Shown here piece by piece: positions 1-5,188 of a stretch of DNA of 5,204 nt. Below the pieces are notes generated by a model. The model did not search any database. It saw only the letters and a program-made list of their open reading frames with translations, and was not told the DNA's origin. A program made the translations under genes and the position numbers. How positions within the stretch are numbered: the first letter of the stretch is position 1; every line of letters begins with the position of its first letter. The stretch comes from an uncultured Psychrobacillus sp. (GTDB lineage: Bacteria > Bacillota > Bacilli > Bacillales_A > Planococcaceae), in contig CAKQHO010000168.1 in the NCBI GenBank assembly GCA_934234185.1, positions 1 to 5,204 on the forward strand. Reading direction: 5' to 3'.

Positions 1-10
1 TAGTTGTAGA

Positions 11-30
11 ATTAAGTCATCATTCTTAAT
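11..30. repeat. Short inverted repeat upstream of the first gene
   Basis: ATTAAG (11-16) and CTTAAT (25-30) form a perfect 6-base inverted repeat with an 8-base spacer, about 40 bases before the first start codon. It could be an operator half-site pair or a weak hairpin, but it is AT-rich and may be chance. I see no convincing -35/-10 pair in 1-69. Confidence 0.25.
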
Positions 31-69
31 ACATAGTAGATTAATACGGTGCGGTAATAGGAGGGTAAA

Positions 70-450
70 ATGGAACAATTCTTTGTAATAAAGGTGATTA
101 ATACAGATAAAGCAGAATTAAGAAAATGGTACAGAAAAAAAGAAGGGAAAATGTATATTTGCAGAGTGAATGGTGAAGGTACTGCCTATGCTACAGAAGA
201 TTTCATTGATGATGACTGTAATATCGGAAACATTGAACCACAATTTTGTCAGGTCTTGACTAGTTTTGAATGTGATGATGATGGAAGAATTAAAGTGGAA
301 TTAGAGTATTCGTTGATTTCTTCGATAATAAAATTTTTATCAGAGGAAGCTTTACGCAGTGGGGATACTATCCCTTCAGTAGATGAATTGGTTAAGTATT
401 TGGACGAAAATCCAGATGAAATTATCAAAGTAGAAACAGAAGAAGGGTAA
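70..450 (+). CDS. Acidic hypothetical protein, 126 aa
   Basis: The family is not recognised. The ATG at 70 is set by a strong ribosome binding site, AGGAGGG at 59-65, only 4 bases upstream. The product has no signal peptide and no membrane segment, so it is probably cytoplasmic. The N-terminal 30 residues are basic (RKWYRKKEGK at 18-27). The rest is strongly acidic, with runs DDDC at 47-50 and CDDDG at 68-72 and an Asp/Glu-rich C-terminal tail. Cysteines are at 31, 50, 60 and 68, but not in a CXXC or other metal-site pattern. Residues 80-96 look like an amphipathic helix. A small soluble acidic protein beside a secreted or anchored small protein resembles immunity-type or accessory genes, but nothing in the sequence proves such a role. 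The next gene starts 79 bases downstream on the same strand and may be co-transcribed. Confidence 0.8.
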   Translation: MEQFFVIKVINTDKAELRKWYRKKEGKMYICRVNGEGTAYATEDFIDDDCNIGNIEPQFCQVLTSFECDDDGRIKVELEYSLISSIIKFLSEEALRSGDTIPSVDELVKYLDENPDEIIKVETEEG

Positions 451-477
451 CGCATAGTCCGAGAATATAGGGAAGAA

Positions 478-492
478 GTATAAAACTTATAC
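478..492. repeat. Palindrome GTATAA-N3-TTATAC in the gap between genes 1 and 2
   Basis: GTATAA (478-483) and TTATAC (487-492) are perfect complements around a 3-base centre. They lie about 38 bases before the start of the second gene. The site could be a regulator-binding site or part of a promoter region. The loop is too short and the stem too AT-rich for a terminator, and no T-tract follows. Confidence 0.3.
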
Positions 493-529
493 AAATAATT
501 GAGACCATTCTGTAAAAGGGGGAATTGAA

Positions 530-985
530 TTGAAAAATCAACATTATCTCTTGATAGCACTTGCATTGGCATACATCTCCTTTTTACCAACAATGGCTAC
601 AGCAACATCTTGGTCATATGCCTTTGTCGTGTGGGACGGGTACATCTATGCTGTCACAGAAGAGCGTGTAACCGACATTGGGGGTGAAATTGGTCAAGTC
701 ACCAAGTATTCCGATATGGAACAGTATTCAGGGAATTTCTCTAATGCTTATGAAAAAGGCACTAGATACTATGCCATTAGAGGGGTTGATACAGAGGATG
801 CCATCGCCATAGAAGAAGTTAATGGAAACTATGTGAAAGCTGAAAGAAAAAAGAAATATGAATACGAAGGAACGTTCTTTGAAGAACCACAAGAAAATCT
901 TAAAGTTTTTATATCTCTGTTAGTAGGCATTTTAGTTGTTTTTTTCATTTATAAACGTCTAAAGAAAAATTGGGTTAACAGGTGA
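530..985 (+). CDS. Secreted small protein with C-terminal membrane anchor, 151 aa
   Basis: Translation probably starts at TTG 530, because AAGGGGGA (516-523) lies 6 bases upstream and the frame opens directly into a signal peptide. Residues 1-25 form a Sec signal: MKNQH, a hydrophobic core LLIALALAYISFL, and a likely cleavage after ATA at 23-25. The extracytoplasmic part (about 26-123) begins WSYAFVVWDGYIYAVTEE. It carries a GGEIGQVTKYSD segment (51-62) and a YYAIRGVDTEDAIAIEE segment, a pattern I associate with short extracellular beta-rich domains in hypothetical proteins of bacilli. Residues 124-141 are a single membrane helix followed by the basic tail KRLKKNW, so the protein should be type I with the domain outside. 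No catalytic motif is visible, so no function is assigned. The stop codon touches a copy of the local repeat (985-1023). Confidence 0.85.
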   Translation: MKNQHYLLIALALAYISFLPTMATATSWSYAFVVWDGYIYAVTEERVTDIGGEIGQVTKYSDMEQYSGNFSNAYEKGTRYYAIRGVDTEDAIAIEEVNGNYVKAERKKKYEYEGTFFEEPQENLKVFISLLVGILVVFFIYKRLKKNWVNR

Positions 986-1023
986 TTCTTCTTCAACAAA
1001 GGGCAGGTTAGCTTAAGAAGGAT
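985..1023 (+). repeat. Partial copy (C) of the dispersed structured repeat
   Basis: An imperfect hairpin pairs 985-993 (ATTCTTCTT) with 1015-1023 (AAGAAGGAT), with one G-T pair. Between the arms is GGGCAGGTTAG (1001-1011), which is close to ACGGGCAGTTTAG at 1168-1180 and ACGGGGCAGCTTAG at 2583-2596. This shared core in the same orientation makes it the right-hand part of the same repeat family. No T-tract follows, so it is not an obvious terminator, but a hairpin directly after a stop codon could stabilise the upstream mRNA. Confidence 0.55.
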
Positions 1024-1051
1024 AATAGGAAACAAGTAAAGAATAACTAAC

Positions 1052-1081
1052 TTGAAGAGTCAGTATAGTAGTAGTTATAGA
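1052..1081 (+). promoter_or_regulatory. Weak candidate SigA promoter for the double-CXXC gene
   Basis: TTGAAG (1052-1057) and TATAGA (1076-1081) are separated by 18 bases, each matching 4 of 6 consensus positions. If used, the transcript would run through the repeat copy at 1098-1190 before reaching the start at 1255, giving a leader of about 165 bases. A nearby TATAGT at 1064-1069 is a better -10 but has no acceptable -35. Confidence 0.25.
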
Positions 1082-1097
1082 GTTGAGACAGAAATGT

Positions 1098-1190
1098 GCA
1101 TTCAGCTAATAAGTTTATTGATCCAGAAGGATTAAGGGCCTTTTCAGTAGAACTCCTTTTTGTAGAAACGGGCAGTTTAGCGAAAAAAGG
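1098..1190 (+). repeat. Degraded copy (A) of the dispersed structured repeat
   Basis: This copy aligns by eye with 2522-2609. Both have TTGATCC, then AGAAGGATTAA, then a CCTTTT block, then GAA-TCCTT, then ACGGG-CAG-TTAG. The first hairpin here is TTGATCC (1118-1124) with GGATTAA (1129-1135) around AGAA. The second, outer stem seen in the other copy is largely lost. It lies in the leader of the double-CXXC gene and creates an open frame upstream of that gene's real start. Confidence 0.65.
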
Positions 1191-1254
1191 ATTATGTCTC
1201 TTTATGTTGAACTTATTATTTATGATGAGCAAAAGTAAAGAGGGGATTGATAAA

Positions 1255-1548
1255 ATGCCAACTTGTCAAAATTGTGATCAAAAATGGGGTTGGAATCAAA
1301 CGCTAAGAATATCTTTCACTCTGGATACAGGTATGATTTGCCCATATTGCGAGAACAAACAATATACCACTAAGAGTACAAGAGAAAAAAACTTTTTGAT
1401 TACATTTATAGCAATGAGCGTAATAACGTTTTGGAGTCTCTTTTTTGGCTCTTCATTTGCTTTTATATTTATCTCGACAAGTTTCGTTCCATTGTCAGTT
1501 ATCCTTTATCCTTTTTGGGTGGAACTATCAAATAAGGAAGAGTTTTAA
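1255..1548 (+). CDS. Double-CXXC small membrane protein (cxxc_20_cxxc type), 97 aa
   Basis: The start is ATG 1255, preceded by AAAGAGGGGA (1237-1246) at 8-base spacing. The frame stays open back to 1096, but that stretch is repeat DNA with no ribosome binding site, so the longer 150-residue reading is rejected. Residues 1-40 form a small zinc-ribbon-like domain: CQNC at 4-7, the segment KWGWNQTLRISFTLDTGM at 10-27, and CPYC at 29-32, with 21 residues between the two pairs. This matches my memory of the TIGR04104 cxxc_20_cxxc family found mainly in bacilli. The four cysteines probably bind one zinc ion. Two membrane helices follow (about 47-65 and 67-87), ending in a short acidic tail. The zinc domain is therefore probably cytoplasmic, and no biochemical role is known to me. 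The gene appears to stand alone. Confidence 0.85.
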   Translation: MPTCQNCDQKWGWNQTLRISFTLDTGMICPYCENKQYTTKSTREKNFLITFIAMSVITFWSLFFGSSFAFIFISTSFVPLSVILYPFWVELSNKEEF

Positions 1549-1762
1549 TAAAATATATTCTGCTATGTGAATAGTGTATGTAAGCAACAGAGGGCTATAT
1601 CTTAGATACAAGACCGATATCGAGTTATTCTTTTGGCTATTCTAGTGAAATAAGAAATAGACTCTTGGTTAAATATGGTATAAAATCATTTTAAGGGAAC
1701 GTATGTTCTTTTGAAGGTGTTGTTTTTGTTGTGCAAAAAAATTTAAGATTGGAGTGTTATTA
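1549..1762. other. Gap with no gene; CGATATCG palindrome at 1615-1622
   Basis: No coding region with a ribosome binding site was found on either strand. The 8-base palindrome CGATATCG (1615-1622) is the only symmetric site I notice. No clear terminator follows the double-CXXC gene. The right half holds a candidate promoter for the next gene. Confidence 0.4.
1658..1684 (+). promoter_or_regulatory. Candidate extended -10 promoter for the DJ-1/PfpI gene
   Basis: TATAAA (1679-1684) is preceded by TGG at 1676-1678, giving an extended -10 (TGn) arrangement. The best -35 is TAGACT (1658-1663), with a short 15-base spacer. The leader to the start at 1763 would be about 70 bases. This is a pattern match only. 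Confidence 0.4.
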
Positions 1763-2395
1763 GTGCAAACAAAAAATGTTTTTCTATATGTATTTAATAC
1801 AATGTCGGACTGGGAATATGGATATTTAATTGCTGAACTAAACTCAGGAAGATATTTTAAAAAAGATTTATTACCTTTAAAAGTAATTACAGTAGGAGCT
1901 AATAAAGAAATGATTACTACTATGGGAGGACTGAGCATAAAACCAGATATTTCCCTTGATGAATGTACTCTTGAGAGTAAAGATCTTTTAATTTTACCAG
2001 GAGGGACTACATGGAATGAAGAAATTCATCAACCTATCTTGGAAAGGATTGGCCAAGCTTTAAAGATTGGCACTATTGTTGCTGCAATTTGTGGTGCAAT
2101 TGAGGCACTTGCGAATATGGGATACTTAGATACTAGAAAGCATACAAGTAATAATTTAGAATACACTAAAATGGTATGTCCTAACTATAAAGGAGAAAAG
2201 TTCTATGAGGTGGCATCTGTGGTATCTGATGCAAATTTAGTTACTGCATCAGGAATAGCTCCACTGGAATTTGCGATGGAGGTACTGAAAAAATTAGATG
2301 TATTTGCACAAGAAACATTAAATTCTTGGTATAGCCTAAATAAGACTCATAAACCTGAATACTTCTTCCAGTTAATGAACTCTATGAATAAATGA
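1763..2395 (+). CDS. DJ-1/PfpI-family (class I glutamine amidotransferase-like) protein, 210 aa
   Basis: The GTG at 1763 is preferred over the in-frame GTG at 1754. GGAG (1751-1754) then sits 8 bases upstream, and the protein begins MQTKNVFLYVFNTMSDWEYG, where related proteins usually start. The full family fold is present. The buried glutamate is E18 in the SDWEYG segment, LLILPGG is at 75-81, and the nucleophile elbow AAICGAI puts the catalytic cysteine at 110. A histidine follows at 127 in RKHTSN, and TASGIAPLEFA at 161-171 is the usual C-terminal motif. It resembles the YdeA-type proteins of Bacillus subtilis, annotated as putative amidotransferases or proteases. Members of the superfamily include chaperones, glyoxalase or deglycase-like enzymes and proteases, so the substrate cannot be named. 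It is predicted to be cytoplasmic, with no signal or membrane segment. It is flanked by its own candidate promoter and a terminator, so it is probably monocistronic. Confidence 0.92.
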   Translation: MQTKNVFLYVFNTMSDWEYGYLIAELNSGRYFKKDLLPLKVITVGANKEMITTMGGLSIKPDISLDECTLESKDLLILPGGTTWNEEIHQPILERIGQALKIGTIVAAICGAIEALANMGYLDTRKHTSNNLEYTKMVCPNYKGEKFYEVASVVSDANLVTASGIAPLEFAMEVLKKLDVFAQETLNSWYSLNKTHKPEYFFQLMNSMNK

Positions 2396-2436
2396 GTAAT
2401 AATATCAAATGGCAATTTATTTTTCGAAATAATCTC

Positions 2437-2468
2437 CGTACTTTGTGCGATGTCAAAGTATGATTTTT
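2437..2468 (+). terminator. Rho-independent terminator after the DJ-1/PfpI gene
   Basis: CGTACTTTG (2437-2445) pairs with CAAAGTATG (2454-2462) over 9 positions, with one G-T pair. The loop has 8 bases, and TTTTT follows at 2464-2468. It begins about 40 bases after the stop codon. The stem is modest in GC, but the layout is typical. Confidence 0.65.
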
Positions 2469-2494
2469 ATACATAATCAAAGTCTTTAGATAAG

Positions 2495-2511
2495 TTAACA
2501 GAGGTTGTTAA
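2495..2511. repeat. Inverted repeat TTAACA-N5-TGTTAA
   Basis: TTAACA (2495-2500) and TGTTAA (2506-2511) are perfect complements with GAGGT between them. No T-tract follows. It lies between the terminator and the repeat copy, nearly 190 bases before the downstream promoter, so an operator role for that promoter is unlikely unless there is looping. Confidence 0.3.
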
Positions 2512-2527
2512 TAATTGTAAACTATCA

Positions 2528-2609
2528 GGGTGTTGATCCAAGAAGGATTAATGCCTTTTTATGTTGAATTCCTTATGGAAATAACGGGGCAGCTTAGTTC
2601 AATAAAAAC
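2528..2609 (+). repeat. Best-preserved copy (B) of the dispersed structured repeat
   Basis: The element has two stems. The first pairs 2529-2539 (GGTGTTGATCC) with 2545-2555 (GGATTAATGCC) around the loop AAGAA, with three G-T pairs. The second pairs TTGAAT at 2564-2569 with GTTCAA at 2597-2602, enclosing ACGGGGCAGCTTAG. The same primary sequence recurs at 1118-1180, and its right-hand core recurs at 1001-1011, all in one orientation. It carries no open frame with a ribosome binding site. It looks like a small non-autonomous dispersed element typical of intergenic DNA in bacilli. Confidence 0.65.
2529..2560 (+). terminator. Terminator-like hairpin inside repeat copy B
   Basis: The 11-bp stem at 2529-2555 with a 5-base loop is followed directly by TTTTT (2556-2560). 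This is the layout of a Rho-independent terminator and could back up the one at 2437-2468. Copy A has a shorter stem and only TTTT, so any terminator function is best supported for this copy. Confidence 0.45.
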
Positions 2610-2653
2610 ACTGTATGAATTCATTATTCAAGTGGTATCCGAATCCTTTGAGC

Positions 2654-2669
2654 CGGTATTTTAATGCCG
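2654..2669. repeat. Inverted repeat CGGTAT-N4-ATGCCG upstream of the lipoprotein promoter
   Basis: CGGTAT (2654-2659) pairs with ATGCCG (2664-2669) with one G-T pair and a 4-base centre. It ends about 28 bases upstream of the -35 box at 2698. That position would suit an activator site, but no known binding consensus is recognised. Confidence 0.3.
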
Positions 2670-2697
2670 AACACTCCAGGCCTCTATATTCCCATTA

Positions 2698-2726
2698 TTG
2701 TTATATTTTTACACTTGTTCTATAAT
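2698..2726 (+). promoter_or_regulatory. Strong SigA-type promoter for the lipoprotein-permease operon
   Basis: TTGTTA (2698-2703) matches 4 of 6 positions of the -35 consensus. TATAAT (2721-2726) is a perfect -10, and the spacer is exactly 17 bases. The predicted start of transcription is near 2733, leaving a leader of about 44 bases to the ATG at 2777. Confidence 0.7.
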
Positions 2727-2776
2727 TATTTCATACTGAATAATCAGAAATTTGGATTGGTAAAGGGGAAGAAGAG

Positions 2777-3301
2777 ATGAAAAGATTCAGAACGGTTATT
2801 ATGGTCTTGTGTATACTTAGCTTAATTGCTTGTAGCCGTGGGCCAGCTAGACAAACAGTGAATTTAGACGGAGCAGTGAAAACATTAACTAGTGGTGGAA
2901 TATTTGTATACGGGAAGAGTAGTCTTCCGGAAAATGCAGTTGTAAAAGGACAGCTAATTGAGCTTGAGGGGGAAAAGGTTTACGAGGAAAAAAAGGTAAG
3001 CACAGATAAAGACGGTAGTTTTACAATTGAAATGAAGCGTCCGAAACTCGAACATGAATACAAGCTACAAGTAAGTTTTAATCCAGAAGATCAAGAAGAA
3101 CAGATTAAAGAGACATTTGGAGATAAAGGTCAATACATCAAAGATGATAGTGAAGGGTTTGTCGAAAATATGGAGGACACAGGTGTCTCAGGGATTGTGA
3201 AATATGACCAAATCTTTAAGATGGTTACAAAGGGGGAAACAAGACAACTTGGACAGAATTCTGAATTAAATTCTTCGTTTGAAGTAATTGAAATGGAGTA
3301 A
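2777..3301 (+). CDS. Small lipoprotein with a beta-sandwich-like domain, 174 aa
   Basis: The start is ATG 2777 with AAAGGGGA (2762-2769) 7 bases upstream. Residues 1-18 are a lipoprotein signal: basic MKRFR, then a hydrophobic core, then the lipobox LIAC with the lipidated cysteine at 19. The mature protein should be tethered to the outer face of the membrane. Residues 40-105 read as alternating beta strands: GIFVYGKSSLPENAVVKGQL, then VSTDKDGSFTIEM with the DxDG turn at 77-80, then EYKLQVSFNPED. This resembles Ig-like or carboxypeptidase-regulatory-like folds. The remainder is Glu/Lys-rich and less structured. At 156 mature residues it is far too short for a peptide-binding protein of the Opp/Dpp type, usually over 500 residues, yet it is the first gene of an operon with two Opp/Dpp-type permeases. 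I infer an accessory role at the transporter; no substrate-binding motif is visible. Confidence 0.87.
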   Translation: MKRFRTVIMVLCILSLIACSRGPARQTVNLDGAVKTLTSGGIFVYGKSSLPENAVVKGQLIELEGEKVYEEKKVSTDKDGSFTIEMKRPKLEHEYKLQVSFNPEDQEEQIKETFGDKGQYIKDDSEGFVENMEDTGVSGIVKYDQIFKMVTKGETRQLGQNSELNSSFEVIEME

Positions 3302-3308
3302 GGCAGAA

Positions 3309-4190
3309 ATGATATTCAATGAGAAGCTCCGCATCTTTCTCTCCATTATCTTCGACTTCATACTGACATTGACTGCTATTATTCTTATTGTTGCTTTTTC
3401 TCAAGTATATACCTTGTTTTTTCAACCTGGTTTTTGGACTGCCTTTTGGGATGTATTGAAAGACATTGGGTATGCTTTCTTGTTTATGGATTATATCAAT
3501 GTGGAGACTTCCGGTTTTGGTAGTCTAACGCTATTGGAGATTATCAGCGGACCTCTTCTTTATTCTCTAACTATTTTAGCTGGAGGACTTAGTCTTACTT
3601 TTATTGCTGCACTGAGCTTTGAATTTATTCATTATTTTTTGCCGCCTTTATTGAAGAAGGTAATGAGAGGGACAGCATTTGTAATCCAATCTATACCGGA
3701 TGTTATCTTGATCTTTTCTTTGCAGCTATTTGCTATATGGATTTATAAACAAACGGGTGTATTAGTCATAGACCCAATTGCCGGGTTTGATAACGTTTAT
3801 TTAATGCCAATCCTTACATTATCGATTCTTCCAGTTGTAATGCTTTTTCAGATGATTGATTTGTCTGTCAGTGAAGAAGAAAATCAATTGTACGTAAATT
3901 ATGCTTATGCTAAAGGTTTCTCTAAGAAATATATCTTTTTTGTTCACATTTTACGAAATACGGTCCTGACTCTTTTTGCAAATTTACAATTACTATTTTG
4001 GTTAATGATATCAAATCTGTTGTTATTGGAGATTTTGTTCAACGTGAATGGATTTATGAAACTGGTCCGTGAAATTATCTTTGAACCAGGTACTTTTGCT
4101 GTCACTCTAACTTGTCTTTTCCTTCCATTCTACCTATTGGATGTTCTGGGAAAAGTAGTCGTTAAGAAAATGAACGGGGACACACTATGA
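3309..4190 (+). CDS. ABC transporter permease, OppB/DppB-like, 293 aa
   Basis: ATG 3309 is preferred, with GGAGTAAGG (3295-3303) just upstream. A TTG at 3288 is in frame and would add seven residues and overlap the lipoprotein gene, but it has a poorer ribosome binding site. The protein has about six membrane helices (near 10-31, 83-105, 122-146, 164-187, 222-246, 262-285), as in BPD_transp_1 permeases. Family marks are SIPDVIL at 128-134, the cytoplasmic EAA-loop NYAYAKGFSKKYIFFVHIL at 197-215 with its invariant glycine at 203, and LEILFNVNGF at 240-249. These match the AKG, HxLRN and ExxFxxxG pattern of OppB/DppB. It should form one half of the membrane channel, contacting an ATPase through the EAA loop. 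The long stretch between helices 1 and 2 (about 32-82) is poorly conserved with classical OppB as far as I can judge. It overlaps the next gene by ATGA. Confidence 0.88.
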   Translation: MIFNEKLRIFLSIIFDFILTLTAIILIVAFSQVYTLFFQPGFWTAFWDVLKDIGYAFLFMDYINVETSGFGSLTLLEIISGPLLYSLTILAGGLSLTFIAALSFEFIHYFLPPLLKKVMRGTAFVIQSIPDVILIFSLQLFAIWIYKQTGVLVIDPIAGFDNVYLMPILTLSILPVVMLFQMIDLSVSEEENQLYVNYAYAKGFSKKYIFFVHILRNTVLTLFANLQLLFWLMISNLLLLEILFNVNGFMKLVREIIFEPGTFAVTLTCLFLPFYLLDVLGKVVVKKMNGDTL

Positions 4191-5188
4191 TTAAAGACCT
4201 TTCAAAAAATAAATGGTTTATGACTGGTTTAATATTTATATTCCTTTTATTTTCTGTGAGTTTTGCTTATCCAATCTTTATTGAACCATACTTAAATCAA
4301 CCTCCAAAGATGCTATATGAAGATGGGAAATTAGTGGATGTTCCTCCCTATTCGCCAAGCTTTTCTCATTTCTTTGGTGTAGATCGATTCGGCGATGATG
4401 TATTCTGGATGGTTATAGATGGGGCTAAATATACCATCCTGATTGCAGTGGGTGTTGGAGTCCTTAGAATCTTCTTTGGGATGATTGGGGGAATTATTTA
4501 TGGACTTTATTATAGATGGTTAGCTTGGGTTGTGGAGCCGCTAACACGGGCCTTTCGTTTTGTACCGGCAGTTTTGATTGCTATCCTGTTCTTACAACCT
4601 TTCCTTGGGGAAACAGGTCCAATGGCATTAGTAAAGCAGTGTTTGATTTTAACGTTCATTGCTTTTTTGCCAATTACCTCTGTGATAGGGGCGGAAGTGA
4701 ATCATTATTTAAAATATGAATTCATTAAAGCCTCTGAGACTTTGGGCGGTTCGAAGTATTGGATGCTTAAAAAGCATATATTACTCTATCTTCGGCCAAG
4801 AATGTATGTCTTAATTATTCAACAAATAAACCAAGCTTTATTGCTTCTCATCCATCTAGGCGTTTTAAATTTTGTGATTGGAGGAGTGAAATTTATTGAT
4901 TTAGCACAAGTTGGAGAGCAATCTAGGGAAGTAGCTTCATCTTTATCCAACGAGTGGACGGGAATGATTGGACTTTCCTATAGGGAGTTACAGATAGACC
5001 CCTGGATAGTGGTTGGACCGTGTATCGGATTTGTCTTAACTATTCTTTCTTTTAATATGATTATCTATGGTCTTCAGAAAGTATTTGAAGAACGACCGGT
5101 ATACGAAAAAAAGAATAACGAGGCGACACAGAATATCATTAGAAATAATGAAGATTTTGAACTAATTAAAGATAAAAGAGCACGCTAG
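4187..5188 (+). CDS. ABC transporter permease, OppC/DppC-like, 333 aa
   Basis: ATG 4187 overlaps the stop of the preceding permease gene (ATGA), implying translational coupling. The N-terminal helix (11-30) is followed by an extracytoplasmic stretch and the OppC/DppC signature PSFSHFFGVDRFGDDVF at 57-73, equivalent to HPFGTDxxGRDVF in the family. Helices follow near 83-108, 125-140, 150-169, 206-232 and 272-295. The EAA loop ASETLGGSKYWMLKKHIL (182-199) keeps the key glycine at 187. EWTGMIG at 256-262 and PWIVVGPCIGFVLTILSFN at 272-290 match the usual C-terminal WGxML and PGxxIxLxxLxFN motifs. The last 38 residues (about 296-333) are a highly charged cytoplasmic tail longer than is usual. The domain set indicates the second half of a peptide- or nickel-class importer channel, paired with the upstream permease. 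No ATPase is encoded in the window, so energy must come from a downstream or unlinked protein. Confidence 0.9.
   Translation: MIKDLSKNKWFMTGLIFIFLLFSVSFAYPIFIEPYLNQPPKMLYEDGKLVDVPPYSPSFSHFFGVDRFGDDVFWMVIDGAKYTILIAVGVGVLRIFFGMIGGIIYGLYYRWLAWVVEPLTRAFRFVPAVLIAILFLQPFLGETGPMALVKQCLILTFIAFLPITSVIGAEVNHYLKYEFIKASETLGGSKYWMLKKHILLYLRPRMYVLIIQQINQALLLLIHLGVLNFVIGGVKFIDLAQVGEQSREVASSLSNEWTGMIGLSYRELQIDPWIVVGPCIGFVLTILSFNMIIYGLQKVFEERPVYEKKNNEATQNIIRNNEDFELIKDKRAR

Noticed and set aside
249..593. Minus-strand open frame of 114 residues
   Set aside because: It lies across two plus-strand genes with good ribosome binding sites, and its product looks like a shadow translation.
1096..1254. Upstream extension of the double-CXXC protein from GTG 1096
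   Set aside because: It has no ribosome binding site, it is encoded by repeat DNA, and the strong AGAGGGG site points to ATG 1255, where the family normally begins.
1727..1775. Near-repeat of TTGTGCAAAA and TAGTGCAAAC around the DJ-1/PfpI start
   Set aside because: The match is short and A-rich, without structure or a second copy elsewhere; chance is the simplest explanation.
1669..1938. Minus-strand open frame of 89 residues
   Set aside because: It is antisense to the start of the clear DJ-1/PfpI gene and has no supporting start signal.
2615..2725. Short open frame of 36 residues starting at ATG 2615
   Set aside because: No ribosome binding site precedes it, it runs across the promoter -35 and -10 boxes, and its predicted peptide shows no recognisable pattern.
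3288..3308. TTG 3288 as the start of the first permease
   Set aside because: It is possible, but it would overlap the lipoprotein gene and has only a weak upstream purine tract; ATG 3309 has GGAGTAAGG in place.
4516..4719. Plus-strand open frame of 67 residues inside the second permease
   Set aside because: It lies wholly within the OppC/DppC-like gene in another frame and has no family features.
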